A stretch of 64,000 nucleotides of DNA from Epiperipatus broadwayi (GCA_028023455.1 JAQFVV010000036.1:7993576-8057575), one strand, 5' to 3'. Positions 24,057 through 36,408 are shown, counted from the stretch's first letter. The notes: generated by a model from the sequence alone, not told the origin. Made by a program: numbers and translations.

Positions 24057-24069
24057 TAATATAATTAAG

Positions 24070-27000
24070 TCTAATTAATTAAAAGATTTACCTTAATCAA
24101 ATGGATGATTTTCTTCCCTTGATTTTCAAATTAAAATTAATATTTTAAACTTTTGAACAGAGCTCTAAGGAATTGTTTCTAATGTCTAAACATCCACAGG
24201 TGGCGCTTTGAAACATATAAATTTTCGGGTGCCAAATATGGAATTTTACTAACAAAACAAAATTTTGTTACAGATAATTATTCCAATTAGTCTTGTTTAA
24301 CTCAATATTATATGATAATCTTCAATAACCAGGTTTTGTAAAAGAATCTAATATGACTTGAAATTATTTACCTATAATCTAAACAACTGATGTATTTTCT
24401 AACTACATTTTTTTTTAATAACTACTAATTTAAAGTAGAAAAATAACTAGATGAATGAATTAAGCAAATATTAAATGGATTCAATGAATGGGCCATTTAT
24501 CAGAAGTTATTTATACACACTTAAGTTATAAATTCACTGTCCACATATTGTAAATCATCTAAATAAAATTTAAAATAACTGACTTACAACTTCACTGGAG
24601 AAGTTCTCGATTATCGTAGCATATATATAACATGTGTAGATTATACCAACTGGCCTTATGCTTATAAATTTAAACATTTACAATTACAAAATATTGTTGG
24701 TTGATTTGTGAATGATTACAAATCATGATAACATAAAGCACAGACATTCTTACACTTTAAAGCACTAACATAACTGAGTGCCTCCTGAAGAAATTACATC
24801 CTTTAAACAAACTTATCTTGACATTACATACTAAAATACAAGCAACCTTACCTACTATGGTAGAAAATTTAGTTTTAATTAGATCTCATGAGTGATAGAA
24901 CCAAAAAGAGGACTCCATAATGCAACAAGCATAAATATATCAAAAGCATGGTGGCTTCCAAAATAACACCTACCTTTGAGGCAAAACAGGATGCCTGAAC
25001 TTTTGTCTCAGCGCATCAAGAAATATATGGAGAGGCTCACCGAAAACACCAACAGGTACTTAGAAGTATGTGATTACAATCACTGGAAACATAAGCACTA
25101 TTAACTCATGGATAAATGCAATACAGATGGGGGATTTATCACTCCATCCAGCACAATAATAATAACTAAAATAAGCAAGACCTGACATAATAAGGCCATT
25201 CTACAACTAACAATACCAAGAGAAAAACTTCACAATAGTTGACTAAAGTTATATCCATAATTTTAACCTCCATAAACAATAAGTAATGTCTGCGCCAACA
25301 AATAAATTTAAAAGTCAACCGACTGAAATATAAATAAAGATAATGATTAGCATATGAAATAGTGGCACTAAGGTATAATGCACACAAGTATGGAATATTA
25401 AATATTTTAACTTATAATAATTAGTGGACATGAATAAAATGCAACCAAACTGTGAGAATAATAATTCTCAGGCATAAAATATTAATGACTAAAAATGACT
25501 ATTGTGCTTATGGAAATATAAAATTAAATAACCTCTGATAATAATAATGCTTGGCTGTTTGTAAATACTAGAGTCAAATTATTATACATTTAAAATTACT
25601 ATTGCGAGAGATAAAATCTCTAATACTTGAATAAGCAAAGTAAACACTTTAGCTTGACAGCATGTATTGAATAAATATTACCATTTTGAATATGTGTAAG
25701 AATATCTAAACTTTTATAAACCCTTAAATATTAAGTTTGGCATAAGTAAATATCTGGCACTAGAATATAACCCAATATTGCATAAAATACACAACATACT
25801 AAAAAATATTACATAAAAAAATATTCACTAAGACACCGGTTAAATGCATTTAATATAAATTTGACAGGCATGTTCTGCGTGGCTTCATAATTAAAATGCA
25901 TAAAAAAAATTTATACATATGGCAAAAACATTTCAAGTAATAAAATGCAAACCGTTCTTATATCTAACAGTTCAACATTAGAAATAATTTAAAGATATAA
26001 GAATGAACAAAGACATATAATTACAATTATTTGTCGCGCAGTGGAAATAAAAATGTTGTAGTTTAATTATTATCTTTCAACTGATATAAATTCGTACTTG
26101 ACTTTCCATAAATCAATTTATGTAGTTGAAAAACGTAGCTTCATGATAATTTTTGTCTTTTCTTAAAATAATATATATATATTTCAACATTTTAATATTA
26201 TAGATATTTGCAGCATTTCACATACTTATTTAAATTTATTATATAGAGAAATAGACATTTCCAGGTGATTTTAAAGTAATTGAACAAGCCATTCGTTAGC
26301 AGAGAATATATTGGCATTACAAATGTCTATAAAATATTCTTGCTAATGATAATACATAAAACAAAGACTGAATATAATACTTTCCAGTACTTTGTTACAT
26401 ATTGTTCCTTTCCCAAGCAGAATTATATATGTGTGAGGGATGTTAATAAATAAGTCATATTCATCATTTAAAAGTTAATTCAATGGGTTTTAGCAATAAT
26501 TAAATATCATTGGTAAAACAGACAAATTACTATAATACATAGTTTCCTTTAAATTTTGCTTTAAGTCTGTTAGAAAAGTTATTGTCTCTTCTTATCATGA
26601 ATAATTTCAGCAAACATAAGCCGGTAAATAGTTCTGCATAACTCTTTTTAAATAAATGAGATAATTTATTTTGCACTTGCATCTTAATAAAAATCATTCT
26701 AAAATAAGCTTTACTAATTTGATAAAAATAATCACTTACAAATTTCCAGAGCATTTCTTCCTAGTGGTGAAAGTATAAATTGCAGGCAGTATCAAGAAGT
26801 GGGGATTGCCAAAAATTTACTCAAAAGTCATTATTATTCTCCAGAATAACATTATTTTTTTAACACTTTTATAATAACACAAAAAAAAATTATAAGAAAA
26901 TTATTACTTTATATTTTTTTTATGTGCCAAAAGATTAAAATTTAGCCCCAAAGAGGAATCCAGTTGAGTGTAAAGTAGTGAAAAGTGTTAACCCTGTATT

Positions 27001-27350
27001 GACCTAATCTGTATAGAAGAAACCAAGAGAAGACCCCTTATAGTCTGTCTAGACCATATTTATACCTTTTTTTTTTAAAAAAAAAAGCTGTCAATTTTTT
27101 AAAATTATCTTATCAATATGACAATTCAGTCTTCGTGACGTCAATCTGATCTACTTATTGAAATAGATCAAATCACAAGATAAAACGGCTAAATTTAGTA
27201 ACAAAAGTAATAAAATCTTAAAATAAAATATTAATATTACATAAAAAGTAATTACAATTTTTCTAATTAAGATTGAATTCTCTTTTGAAATGAATTTAAA
27301 TTAATACTATTTGTTTATTAATTTAACCTTACAAATTATTTATCAATTTA
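24070..27350. other. AT-rich spacer, no recognised gene
   Basis: This 3.3 kb contains no transposon domain that I can identify. A moderately GC-richer patch at 24950-25105 contains a 37-codon plus-strand frame (24991-25104, MPELLSQRIKKYMERLTENT). Another patch is at 26940-27060. The minus frames 25166-25387 and 26530-26754 have no recognisable motif and are probably chance. Confidence 0.45.
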
Positions 27351-27659
27351 TTTATTTAGGTACTTAAGTACTAACTAAGCTGTGACGTATTACACCGAAA
27401 GCATACTATTCTAATCTTACGTTCTTTAAGATAACGTCTCCTAGTGATTTGCGAACAAACTTAATCGATAAAATTTGCCCGCAGATCACATGGAGAAGTC
27501 ACTGTGAAGATCACAAGATTAGAGTAATGTGCCTTCGGGGCAGTACGTCATATCATACTTAATATCAAAGAAGGAGAGGGAGATGTCCACCATGTTGGCC
27601 AAACCCTGAAACAAACAAATGGAATAATAAGTAAAATTGACTAAAATGTTAATTAAAAT

Positions 27660-28400
27660 AATTATGAAAATGTAAATATGAAAAATGGGATAAACCTAAA
27701 ATTATTAACGATATTTAACAATAATTTGCTACGGTAAAATAATATTTCAATATTCAAACAAATGTAAATATGAAAAATGGGATAAACCTAAAATTATTAA
27801 CGATATTTAACAATAATTTGCTATGGTAAAATAATTATGAAAATGTAAATATAAATAATTAAAAATCAATATGTTCATTTATATTTTAATCAAAAATCAG
27901 TATTTTCAATAATATTTCAATATTCAAACAAAATAAGTAATCAAATGTAAATATGAAAAATGGGATAAACCTAAAATTATTAACGATATTTAACAATAAT
28001 TTGCTACGGTAAAATAATTATCAAAATGTAAATATAAATAATTAAAAATCAATATGTTCATTTATATTTTAATCAAAAATCAGTATTTTCAATAATATTT
28101 TAATATTCAAACAAAATAAGTAATAGCTAAACCCAAATTCATTACTTACAAGTAACTGCCTTTCATAAATACTTCAAAAAGGGTAAAATGGCGGATTTTA
28201 CAACCAATTTTTCCCCGTACTGTTTCAAAAATTTAATTATAAGCAATATTTAAGTAATCGACAAACAAATAATAGGCAATAATAGGTAAAAAAATAATTC
28301 TTTTTTTTTTCATGGTATTTAATAAATCCAAATTGATTATATTTAGGAAAAATTGATGACAAATGTTTACTACAAGTAACTGTCTTTCACAAATGCTGCG
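27660..28400. repeat. Internal repeats of Merlin-2
   Basis: A block of about 75 bases (TGGGATAAACCTAAAATTAT, then AACAATAATTTGCTAYGGTA) occurs three times, starting near 27686, 27778 and 27960. The CAAAAATCAGTATTTTCAAT block occurs twice (about 27893 and 28074). A further unit shared with Merlin-1 (CTGCCTTTCATAAA/ACTGTTTC) is present near 28157 and 28380. The repeats are non-coding and lie between the left end and the transposase stop. Confidence 0.8.
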
Positions 28401-28731
28401 ATACTGAACAACGTAAAATGGCTGATTTTACAATCAATTTTTAGCCGTAATGTTTCCAGAATATTATTATAAACAATTTTTCAGTAATCGTGAAATAAAG
28501 CTACAATAACAGGTAAAAAATCATATTTTTGGGGGGATGGTATTTAAAAAAAAAAAAAGCAAAAAAAAAATATTATCAAAATTTTAACTATAAACAATTT
28601 CGTTTCTCAGCTACTGCGATAATGAAAAAGGAAAAATGATGCCATGACAAGCAATTTTCCCCATACCGTTTATGAAACAAAATTACAAAAGTAAAAAGGT
28701 ATATTAAATAAATTGTACTTACAAATAAAAG

Positions 28732-29610
28732 TCACTGTGGTGGACTGAATTCACGTATATGTTCCAAAATAGCAGTAAAAGTGTCATTTTTGAAGCATCG
28801 CCTCCACATGAATTCCGTTAAATACGAATCCAAGTGTTGTCTAGCTGTACCTCTGTGCTTTTTGTTCCGCCATTTTAGTAGCCCCCACAACCTTTCTATA
28901 TTTTGAGTGTGGACTCCAGTTGATGGGTCCACAAAATTATAGGTGTGATTGACCTGAAGATGATCATATCCGGCCTCCTTTAATTCATCGGTTTTGTAAC
29001 CTTTCCAGCAGTCGCTGTAAATCGTAGATCCTTCCTGCACATTGTCTCTGATGGCTTGCATGAGAGTGGACGCGGATCTGTCTTGAATGGCTACCACAAA
29101 ACATTCATCTGTCTCCCTGCAAACACCACCGAATATCCACTGCTGGGGGAGTACTCTGCCGGCATTATTTTTCCGTCTTGAAAAAAGACTTTCGTCAATT
29201 TCAATAACCCTGTTAGGGCCTCCAATTTTCACTTTTTCTTTATGCAATAGTCTCCATGTGCAGACTTCACGGAGATAATTGCTCCAGTCGATTGCTGATT
29301 TACTGGCGATTTCCAACTGCTCCTCACAAAATCGTACCGAGGTCAATTCTTGACACCAACTATATATAAATCTGATCGCAGTGACCAAACTAATTCTGGA
29401 TCCTTCAAACCAAGTCCCTTTTCTGATAGCGATCCTTTTATAACAGTCTTTAACATTGCAGCGCCATTGCTTTTCATAGTTCTTAATATATATAGTCATA
29501 GGATGGCCATTAACACAAAATTTCCCACTCGGAATAATTCCATATGTTTGCAAAAATTCAACCGCTTCATCTTCAGAAGATGGTAAGTCCCACAATTTTA
29601 TATCCGACAT
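28732..29610 (-). CDS. Merlin transposase, ISXO2-like DDE domain, 292 aa
   Basis: This is a DDE transposase related to bacterial IS1016/ISXO2, which cuts and pastes its own element. The N-terminal part has a zinc-binding pattern, C32/H36 with C51 and C56 in WRCNVKDC. The ISXO2 domain spans about residues 128-275. The proposed catalytic triad is D139 in VIEIDESLF, D200 in YSDCWKGY and E239 in QNIERLWGLLKW. The length is typical. It starts MSDIKLWDL and has no stop or frameshift, unlike the homologue at 15779-16636. It may still be able to encode protein. No promoter is evident, and only about 470 bp separate the start codon from the right terminus. Confidence 0.93.
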   Translation of the reverse strand: MSDIKLWDLPSSEDEAVEFLQTYGIIPSGKFCVNGHPMTIYIKNYEKQWRCNVKDCYKRIAIRKGTWFEGSRISLVTAIRFIYSWCQELTSVRFCEEQLEIASKSAIDWSNYLREVCTWRLLHKEKVKIGGPNRVIEIDESLFSRRKNNAGRVLPQQWIFGGVCRETDECFVVAIQDRSASTLMQAIRDNVQEGSTIYSDCWKGYKTDELKEAGYDHLQVNHTYNFVDPSTGVHTQNIERLWGLLKWRNKKHRGTARQHLDSYLTEFMWRRCFKNDTFTAILEHIREFSPPQ

Positions 29611-30239
29611 TTTCTTGTAAGTTGTTGATTAGTAATAAATTAGTAATAAAAATAACATGGCAATCAAAATGTAAATTAGTAATAAAAATCAAAATTGAAA
29701 TTAGTAATAAAAATAATAAATAGCAATAATTAAAAATCACAGAAATTAGTAATCCAAATCTCAGCAATGAAAATGTAAAATAAGCAATAATTTCTCAATT
29801 AGCAAAATGTAAAATGAAAATCTCACAAAATGGCGTATAACAGACAATAGAAAAAACACCTCTTGCTTGCAATACGACAGCAGGTAAAAGACAGATATTT
29901 ACCACAATTCACCGCAATATTACATAATCTCGTTGGTGACCACGAAAATACCTTAATCACTTCTATCGATTAGGCATGCCAATGTTTCAGTTGCCATGAC
30001 ATTGTTTTGGTTGATCGTTGATCTTATCTACCGGCGGCCTGTGTAGTACGTCATAGCTTAATTAATACTCAAGTACCTTTATTTATTTATTTAAAATAGT
30101 TTAAATAATGTATAACTAGAATTATTCAATTAATTAAGACACAATTTCCCTGCATCCACATGCACACACATACATTGCAGACAAGGAAACAATGTCTCAA
30201 TTTACGCTCAATTTATTAACTAATTTTATATTTTAAATA

Positions 30240-31537
30240 CACCTGGGTCTCGTTTTACGTGATAGATAGGTTCCTCAGAAAACACGCGCAAACGAAATCG
30301 CGCAAAAATAGACGTAACTTACATTGAAAAAGGGGGGATGCGGTCTGTGATTTTTCAAAATCCGTGTAAAAGCAAAGCACCAACATAAAATTACTTTAAA
30401 ATTCGCGCAAAAAAAAAATAATAATATGATTAATAAAAAATTTCAAATTTGAAAAAAATTGATACAAGACAAACTTTTTTTAACTATAATATTTAATTTT
30501 ATTCAAAATAATATATTTTTATGCATAATTTACAGTACAGTAATTTACATTTTTTTATACATGATTTAATTGTTATCGCTATTTGCCCAAAAACACGTTC
30601 GTTTGCAAACTAGTAAAAAAAATCAGATTCTCATGTGATGTGATGTATTTGGCTTCTCCTTAAATGAAGTCAAGAATATCTCAGCAATTATTCTCACAAG
30701 AGGAAATACAACCAGCGCCAAGTTTGCTCTCATGTTGTGTTAATGGTTTTCTGTTGATGATGATAACGAAGTCAAGAATATCTCAGCAATTATTCTCACA
30801 AGAGGAAATACAACCAGCGCCAAGTTTGCTCTCATGTTGTGTTAATGGTTTTCTGTTAATGATGATAACGATTTTATTAATTGTTTATGAACTTAGACTT
30901 ATGATAATAAAAAGACATTTATTCACCACTGCTGGGAAAAATTTAATTAAAACTAACAACTAAAAATTAAATTCTTATTTTTGTCTTTAATTTTCAATTC
31001 CATTTAAAAATCAAATTTTGTTTTACATCACATTAATTTCAAGTCACCCGTAAGTAATTTTTAAATTGTTAATTACAATTAAAAATCAGATTTTAATTTT
31101 TAATTGTGCCCACTGCTATTACTGACCTTTTAAAAATAAACTTGTGGACACTAAATGATTAATAATTGATTATGTTCTTTTTAAAAAGCAAAAACAGAAT
31201 GTGATTTAAAATGCAAAATTAACACACACAATGTTTGAACAAATTTACATTATAATCTTATAAAATTTAATGTGTGTATACATAAAATGTGGAAATCATG
31301 ATTTTAATTTCATTATTGCATAAAATCTTACTATTATAAAGCACTGAAAATATTGAAATTACTAAGATGAAAGTAGAATTCCAATAATACATTGCTATTA
31401 CTTTCAATATAACGTAAGTGCGCGAAATTTATTATTTAAAGTAATAGCGCATTATCGGAGATCGACTTCCGGTGAAACACGAATCATGTAACTTCAAAAT
31501 CGTGTTAAATAAGTCCACATAAAAAGAGACCTAGGTG
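30240..31537. mobile_element. Non-autonomous pogo/Tigger-like DNA transposon, copy A (1298 bp)
   Basis: The terminal inverted repeats start CACCTGGGTCTCGTTTTACG at 30240. On the other strand at 31537 they read CACCTAGGTCTCTTTTTATG (19 of 22 positions match over the full repeat). The element is flanked by TA dinucleotides (30238-30239 and 31538-31539), the target of Tc1/mariner/pogo elements. The ends, such as CGATAGATAGGTTCC-like sequence and a CACGAATC...GTGTTAAATAAG segment, resemble Tigger termini. No transposase is encoded. A 102-bp tandem duplication starts at about 30666 and creates an apparent 99-codon frame. Copy B at 52609-53798 is the same family without the duplication. Confidence 0.85.
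30666..30869. repeat. 102-bp tandem duplication in pogo-like copy A
   Basis: GAAGTCAAGAATATCTCAGC begins units at 30666 and 30768, almost identical to each other. Because 102 is divisible by three, the open frame reads through both. Copy B has a single unit (about 53036-53135), so the duplication is specific to copy A or lost from B. Confidence 0.9.
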
Positions 31538-31539
31538 TA

Positions 31540-31930
31540 ATTAACTATAACTGACAACTGAAATACTTAAAAGTTATTTTAGTAACAAATCTTAATAAAT
31601 TTTAAAACCAATTCAAATTAACTTTTATTCCCTTTTAAAAATCTACAGAATTAATCGCAAACTAATTTTTATATTCCTTTTTTGTACTATCTTATAAGTT
31701 AACTTATCCCATTATTAAAATACTATTTTCTGGCACATCTTTGACTATAACTCTATTATTCCACTCCAAGTTTAATTTACAAAAACAATTCTAAACAATT
31801 AATTAAAAATAAATAGGCACATAATGCTTTTACTTTAATTCAGGCTGAGTTAACATCATGTAATAAGACTATTGTTTACTACTTATTCATTAATTTTTTT
31901 TTATTTAAAAAAAATTAATAAATGTGAAAC
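31540..31930. other. AT-rich spacer
   Basis: No gene or repeat is recognised between the pogo-like element and the nested tandem repeat that starts at 31931. Confidence 0.4.
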
Positions 31931-32200
31931 TGGTTAAATTAAAGCAAGCAATTGGAACAAGTGCAAACAACACTTGGTAATAATATATATATTCCAAAAT
32001 ATAACACTTCCCCCAAACCAAACAACACTTGGTAATAATATATATATATATTCCAAAATATGGTTAAATTAAAGCAAGCAATTGGAACAAGTGCAAACAA
32101 CACTTGGTAATAATATATATATTCCAAAATATAACACTTCCCCCAAACCAAACAACACTTGGTAATAATATATATATATATTCCAAAATATAACACTTCC
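31931..32200. repeat. Nested tandem repeat (130-bp unit twice, each with two sub-units)
   Basis: TGGTTAAATTAAAGCAAGCA starts units at 31931 and 32061. Within each unit, ACAACACTTGGTAATAATAT followed by a (TA)n run and TTCCAAAATA occurs twice, with CACTTCCCCCAAACC between. Four sub-units are present in total. The 94-codon and part of the 115-codon minus frames are translations of this repeat. Confidence 0.88.
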
Positions 32201-32223
32201 CCCCAAACCAGATCTAACCCCAT

Positions 32224-33545
32224 TTACTTTACTAAACATAATCTCAACATTATTCATTTTACACTTTTTTTCGAATAGGTCTTGTTGATTTTTTTCTTCC
32301 ACTGCTTCTTGTTTTGAAGTCATTTGAGGGCTTCCGTTCTCATCTGATTCTGTTCTTGTGGCACTATCATTTTTATTTTTGTAACTCTCTGTCATGGGTT
32401 GTACTTTTTTGTTCATTTTCTAAATTCACTTTTCCAAATTTGAATGTCTGTTGTTTCACGCCCTCTAGTGTGGTTCTCATAGGGTCTATATATGTCATCA
32501 TTTTCACTCCTAATCACTACCATATGATTTACAGCATCTTCCACTACTCCTTTGACCCAAGTTTAACTAACCACATCACAAAGCCATACTGCTGCTCCAA
32601 TTGTGAACTTTGCGCTGTGGTAATGGCTTTGGCTTGCTGTATTTTCATTTGGTCTGAATTAACAGCAATTTTGTTTTTACTCTTAGTAGTTTTGCAGGTG
32701 TGATGCTGGTTATCGTGCAAGGCATTGAATGTTCCAATAGCATATTTTGTAATTGTGCATAATTACTTTTTATTTAACTCTCATTTGTTGCACAATTTTT
32801 TCCACCATGCCATATGATTTGGGATCTGTAGAATTTTATGTGCCATCTCTCTCATGGTCTGGTTGATTTGGGCCATATGTAATTTTTTGCTGGGACTGCC
32901 ATCTTAGTCTGGCAAGTATCACACATCTTTACCTACTTTTCAATGTCTGCATTTACTTTTGACCACCAGACGTAACTATGCCTGGATGAATTATGTAACA
33001 GTTCTAATAACTATTACAGCCTGCAGATGGTATTGCTGTTTTATCCCCCATTATTAGACATTTCTTACAAACTGACAATGTTTCTCTTTATCCCAAACCT
33101 TTGGTTTTGTTTTAGGCCATCCTTTTTTTTTTATCCATTTGCTTAGTATTTAGTATACCTGATTTTTTTTTTTTGGCCATTTCCCTAATGTTTCACTGTT
33201 TAACATGATGATTTTCTGCTATCAATATAATTCACCTGTTTCTGAAATTATAGGTTCGTCTATCTGAGCATCTGCATGTGTGATATCTTCCTTTTTTTGT
33301 AGTATAACTTATAATCGTATGTGGCCAAAATATTCTGCCAGCATAACATCCTTGGACTTATGTGTTTGGGCACTAATTGTCATGAGAAAAAAATACCTAG
33401 TGATGGCTTATGGTCCGTGAATATTTCAAAACTTTTACCCCATATATAATTGTAAATAGAAATTATTTCACACTTTGCTGCTTACTATATATTGTACCAG
33501 TCCAAAATTCTTTCTCCTCAGTCTTATAAATAAATGACCTACATA
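32224..33545 (-). pseudogene. Ty3/gypsy pol relic: RNase H to integrase (K02A2.6-like)
   Basis: The minus strand, read through many stops, gives RNase H-like sequence near 33430 (EIFTDHKPSLGIF; in gypsy elements this precedes the 'decadent' strand) and then LxxYDYKLYYKKEDITHADA-like sequence near 33300. A tether follows (WIKKKGWPKTKPKVW). The integrase zinc region near 33000-32900 reads SYVWW, then VKMCDTCQ. A PWERWHI-like start of the catalytic core is near 32870. A charged C-terminal tail begins MNKKVQPMTESYKNKND at 32416. Frames change repeatedly, so it is dead. No LTR was confirmed, although the nested repeat at 31931-32200 lies where one might have been. Confidence 0.65.
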
Positions 33546-33559
33546 TGCATCAAGCATGG

Positions 33560-36400
33560 ACTGGCGTATGTATTAAAGTTGAAAGATCGATAATAATTCT
33601 CAGTAATATCCATGAGTAAATACAAATAAATACTTTCTGAAGAATTATTAGGAGGGGGATTTAATCTTAAATAGATCAGTCAAAACCCTCCCTTGTTAAA
33701 TTAAACCCACTCTTATCCAATTATATATTCTACTGTTGGTTTTTTTTTATTTCTTCGCATACCTTTGAAAGTACTGTTCTATCCTACAGTCTTTGCGTGC
33801 CACCCCCGTTAAAGAATATCTCCCCATTCACTTTTTTCTCTCCCGAGGGAGTATGCAAATAAGTTTGGATCACTATAATTAGTGGAATAAATAAAGAAAA
33901 ACTTGGATGCTAAGTAAGATTAAAATTTAACATCCCCCCCCCCAAATCCCACTAAGTAGTTCATTATATTATTTCTCATCTCAGGTTATTTGGGTAAGTA
34001 TTTCGATTATGTAGCTATAATATTTATGAATTACAAAGAGATTTCAAACATAAATGAATCATACTGAAAACAGTTTAAGGATACAGAATAATATTTATTT
34101 TATCTCTTTCCTACACCGAATACATATTTACATAATATAAACTTCTATCATATATTTATTTATTGATTTCTTAAAGAGAAATTTGGGTCAATCTATAAAT
34201 AACTTTAGTCAGTTCAAAGCATATATAAAATAAAAAAAGTACTTGCATAATGGGTTGGTCTGTACCCCCTCCCCACTTTTCGAATAAATATGTAATTAAT
34301 GATAAAAAAAATGGATTTTTAAGTTTATGAATCTATCTAATATTTATATTTTCCTTCAAATTACTTTTTAATATTAATACACATAGGTATTTTTTTGCTC
34401 AGAGATATTTGTTAAAAGACGTCATCGACATCAACTTATTCTGGACGTATAGTGATAATGCTTAAATTACATGGGCACTAAGACACTCAACATGAGGTGC
34501 CACCTCTATGATTTGAAATAAATAAAAAAAATAAAGGGATCCTACATGTAGTGGATCGATGTTAGACACATGGCGTAAACTTCAAAATGTTACATATCAA
34601 AAAAAAATTGTTAAAACAAAATGATTCGTAATGATAATATACAAACACATAAGAAAATATATAATATACAATACACAATAATACATTAAAAAAATACAAA
34701 ATATATAAATATACCCTCAGCCTGGCTTCTTAATTCCCTCCAAATTCGATTTCTAGGTGGACCATATGACCACTAAACAGGGCTGCAAAGCTTCATTTTG
34801 CCTAAACACATGCATTGTCTAATTCTTCATGTGGAGTAGCTGGATTTCTCACTCACATTTTGGCGATGAGGATATCGAGCTGGTGTACTGCTATGGAAAG
34901 TCTCCTCCATCTTTATTTGGTCAACTAAACAAAGTATTTGTACCATCTTTGTCATGTTTTTTTCCAGGATACTTTATTCTAATTTTCCAATCTAGTTGGT
35001 TTCTATGGCAGACTTTTTCATAAGAAATGGTTTTTATAAGTTCACTTCAGCTGCAAACTAATTTTTGCAAACTAGATAATTATGGTTTATAGTTCCAGTA
35101 GTTCTCCTCTTTAAATTATAGGTGAGTCTTTTTTAATAGAGAAATAAACAAAACTTTTGCTTGATTTCTTATATTAGAATTGGCGTATTTCCACAAATGA
35201 ATGATTTTTAAAAATCATGTTGACTCTTTCTCCTTTCTTTCGGGAACAGTAGGAATAAAAACCAATAACGGATTTTCAATAAACTATAACCACCAATCCA
35301 AACTGGATACAAAGGTACCACTGCAGTAAATATATCTAACAGCCCTCAGAAGAATCAGTATAAGACTGATTGAAATTACCAGAGTGAATCCAAAGATGAA
35401 TGAGCATGAATAATTAATCATCTAAACTGAACTGAATAAGCACCTAGTTTTCTACGATAAAATTTAGTTGGTAGCTTATATAGTACACCTATCAGCCATA
35501 ATTTCCTTACCCTCCTATGAAATATTGCATCATCTATCAAATTACTAATTTTATCTTATGTACATTTTTTTCAAAATTTTGTTTTAAAATCTCTCTTTTT
35601 TTAAATTTTTAGAAAATTAACAGGTTTCCATCTTGGAGTAATTACCTACATTCTTTAGATAAAACCACTTATTTTGATTTCATCTTTACAAAACAAACTA
35701 AAAGAAATTTTTCTTAATACAAACATAAATATAAAGACAATGATTAATTACTTATATAATGGATAAAAAAAAAAGAATTTTACATTCTTTCCAAAAAAAA
35801 AAAAATTACATTATTTAAAAAAAAGTTTCTGCAAGTAAAAGAAAAAAATATATAATACAAATCTTTATATACGTGTGTTGGAACATTTACAAATAAGAAT
35901 ATAAGATAAGTAATAATAAAAAAAAGTTCCAAATGTAAAGAAATGTTAATTCCCTTCTTGTTTTTTTTTTTGTACATGTATAAATCACATAATTATGAAA
36001 TGATAAATAATTATATCCACTATACAAATTTATTAGTGCACACAAAAGTATATATGTGTTTGTAGGGTATGTGCATGGATAGGAATATAGTATAGACCAA
36101 CTCCCGTTATTTATGCAACAAGTTTTTAATAAAATCAACTGCCAAATTTTTGGCTACAGCCATCTTGTGCGTTCTGGTACAATATATATATATATAATTT
36201 TAATGCACAAATTAGTGCTTATCAGCAGAGTTTCTTAAAGTTAAATCCCAATTTATTATAAAAATTAGCGATATTATAAATACATAATAATTAGTGCCTG
36301 AGCTCTTTCGAGAGAACTTAGCTCTCATAACCATGGGAAATAAAGAGTAAGCATAACCAGGTTGCTATGTGCAAATACATGTAAATTAATTGAACCATGC
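33560..36400. other. AT-rich spacer with one GC-richer block
   Basis: No recognised gene is present. A poly-C run lies at about 33935-33945. Bases 34720-35040 are distinctly less AT-rich and hold a 64-codon plus frame (34829-35023) and broken minus frames, without a recognisable motif. Short T/A homopolymers dominate 35500-36000. Confidence 0.4.
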
Positions 36401-36408
36401 ATATAAAT

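Larger units (their letters stand above)
19100..24060 (-). mobile_element. LINE copy L3 (same family group as L1 and L2), RT missing, carries a SINE
   Basis: This is a minus-strand LINE. ORF1 runs from about 24056 to 20800 and ORF2 from about 20790 to 19310. ORF2 holds the endonuclease and linker but stops at the start of the RT region, where GITEADIKSRLLALP matches the L1 segment around ITKTRILQSLKALP. The RT and C-terminal domains are absent, so the copy is 3'-truncated or rearranged. A short duplicated segment at 19240-19360 (ACAAAAATGGCTCAAAAT twice) marks the junction. A tRNA-derived SINE sits inside the endonuclease region. Confidence 0.75.
27359..30077 (-). mobile_element. Merlin-superfamily DNA transposon with intact transposase (Merlin-2), 2719 bp
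   Basis: The left end begins GGTACTTAAGTACTAACTAA at 27359. The right end read inward is GGTACTTGAGTATTAATTAA from 30077. The element starts GG and ends CC. The flanks TTTATTTA (27351-27358) and TTTATTTA (30078-30085) form an 8-bp target duplication; the site is low-complexity, so its true length is ambiguous. Inside are an uninterrupted ISXO2-like transposase, repeated non-coding blocks and a left-end long inverted repeat. Merlin-1 independently confirms the boundaries. Confidence 0.92.

Noticed and set aside
29087-29278. Plus-strand ORF of 63 codons (also 16117-16308 and 29350-29586)
   Set aside because: Antisense of the Merlin transposase; appears in both copies only because the coding strand is conserved.
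30664-30963. Plus-strand ORF of 99 codons with an internal protein repeat
   Set aside because: The frame is produced by the 102-bp duplication in a non-autonomous transposon; copy B lacks it.
31939-32223. Minus-strand ORF of 94 codons rich in Tyr and Ile
   Set aside because: It is a translation of the (TA)n-containing nested repeat.
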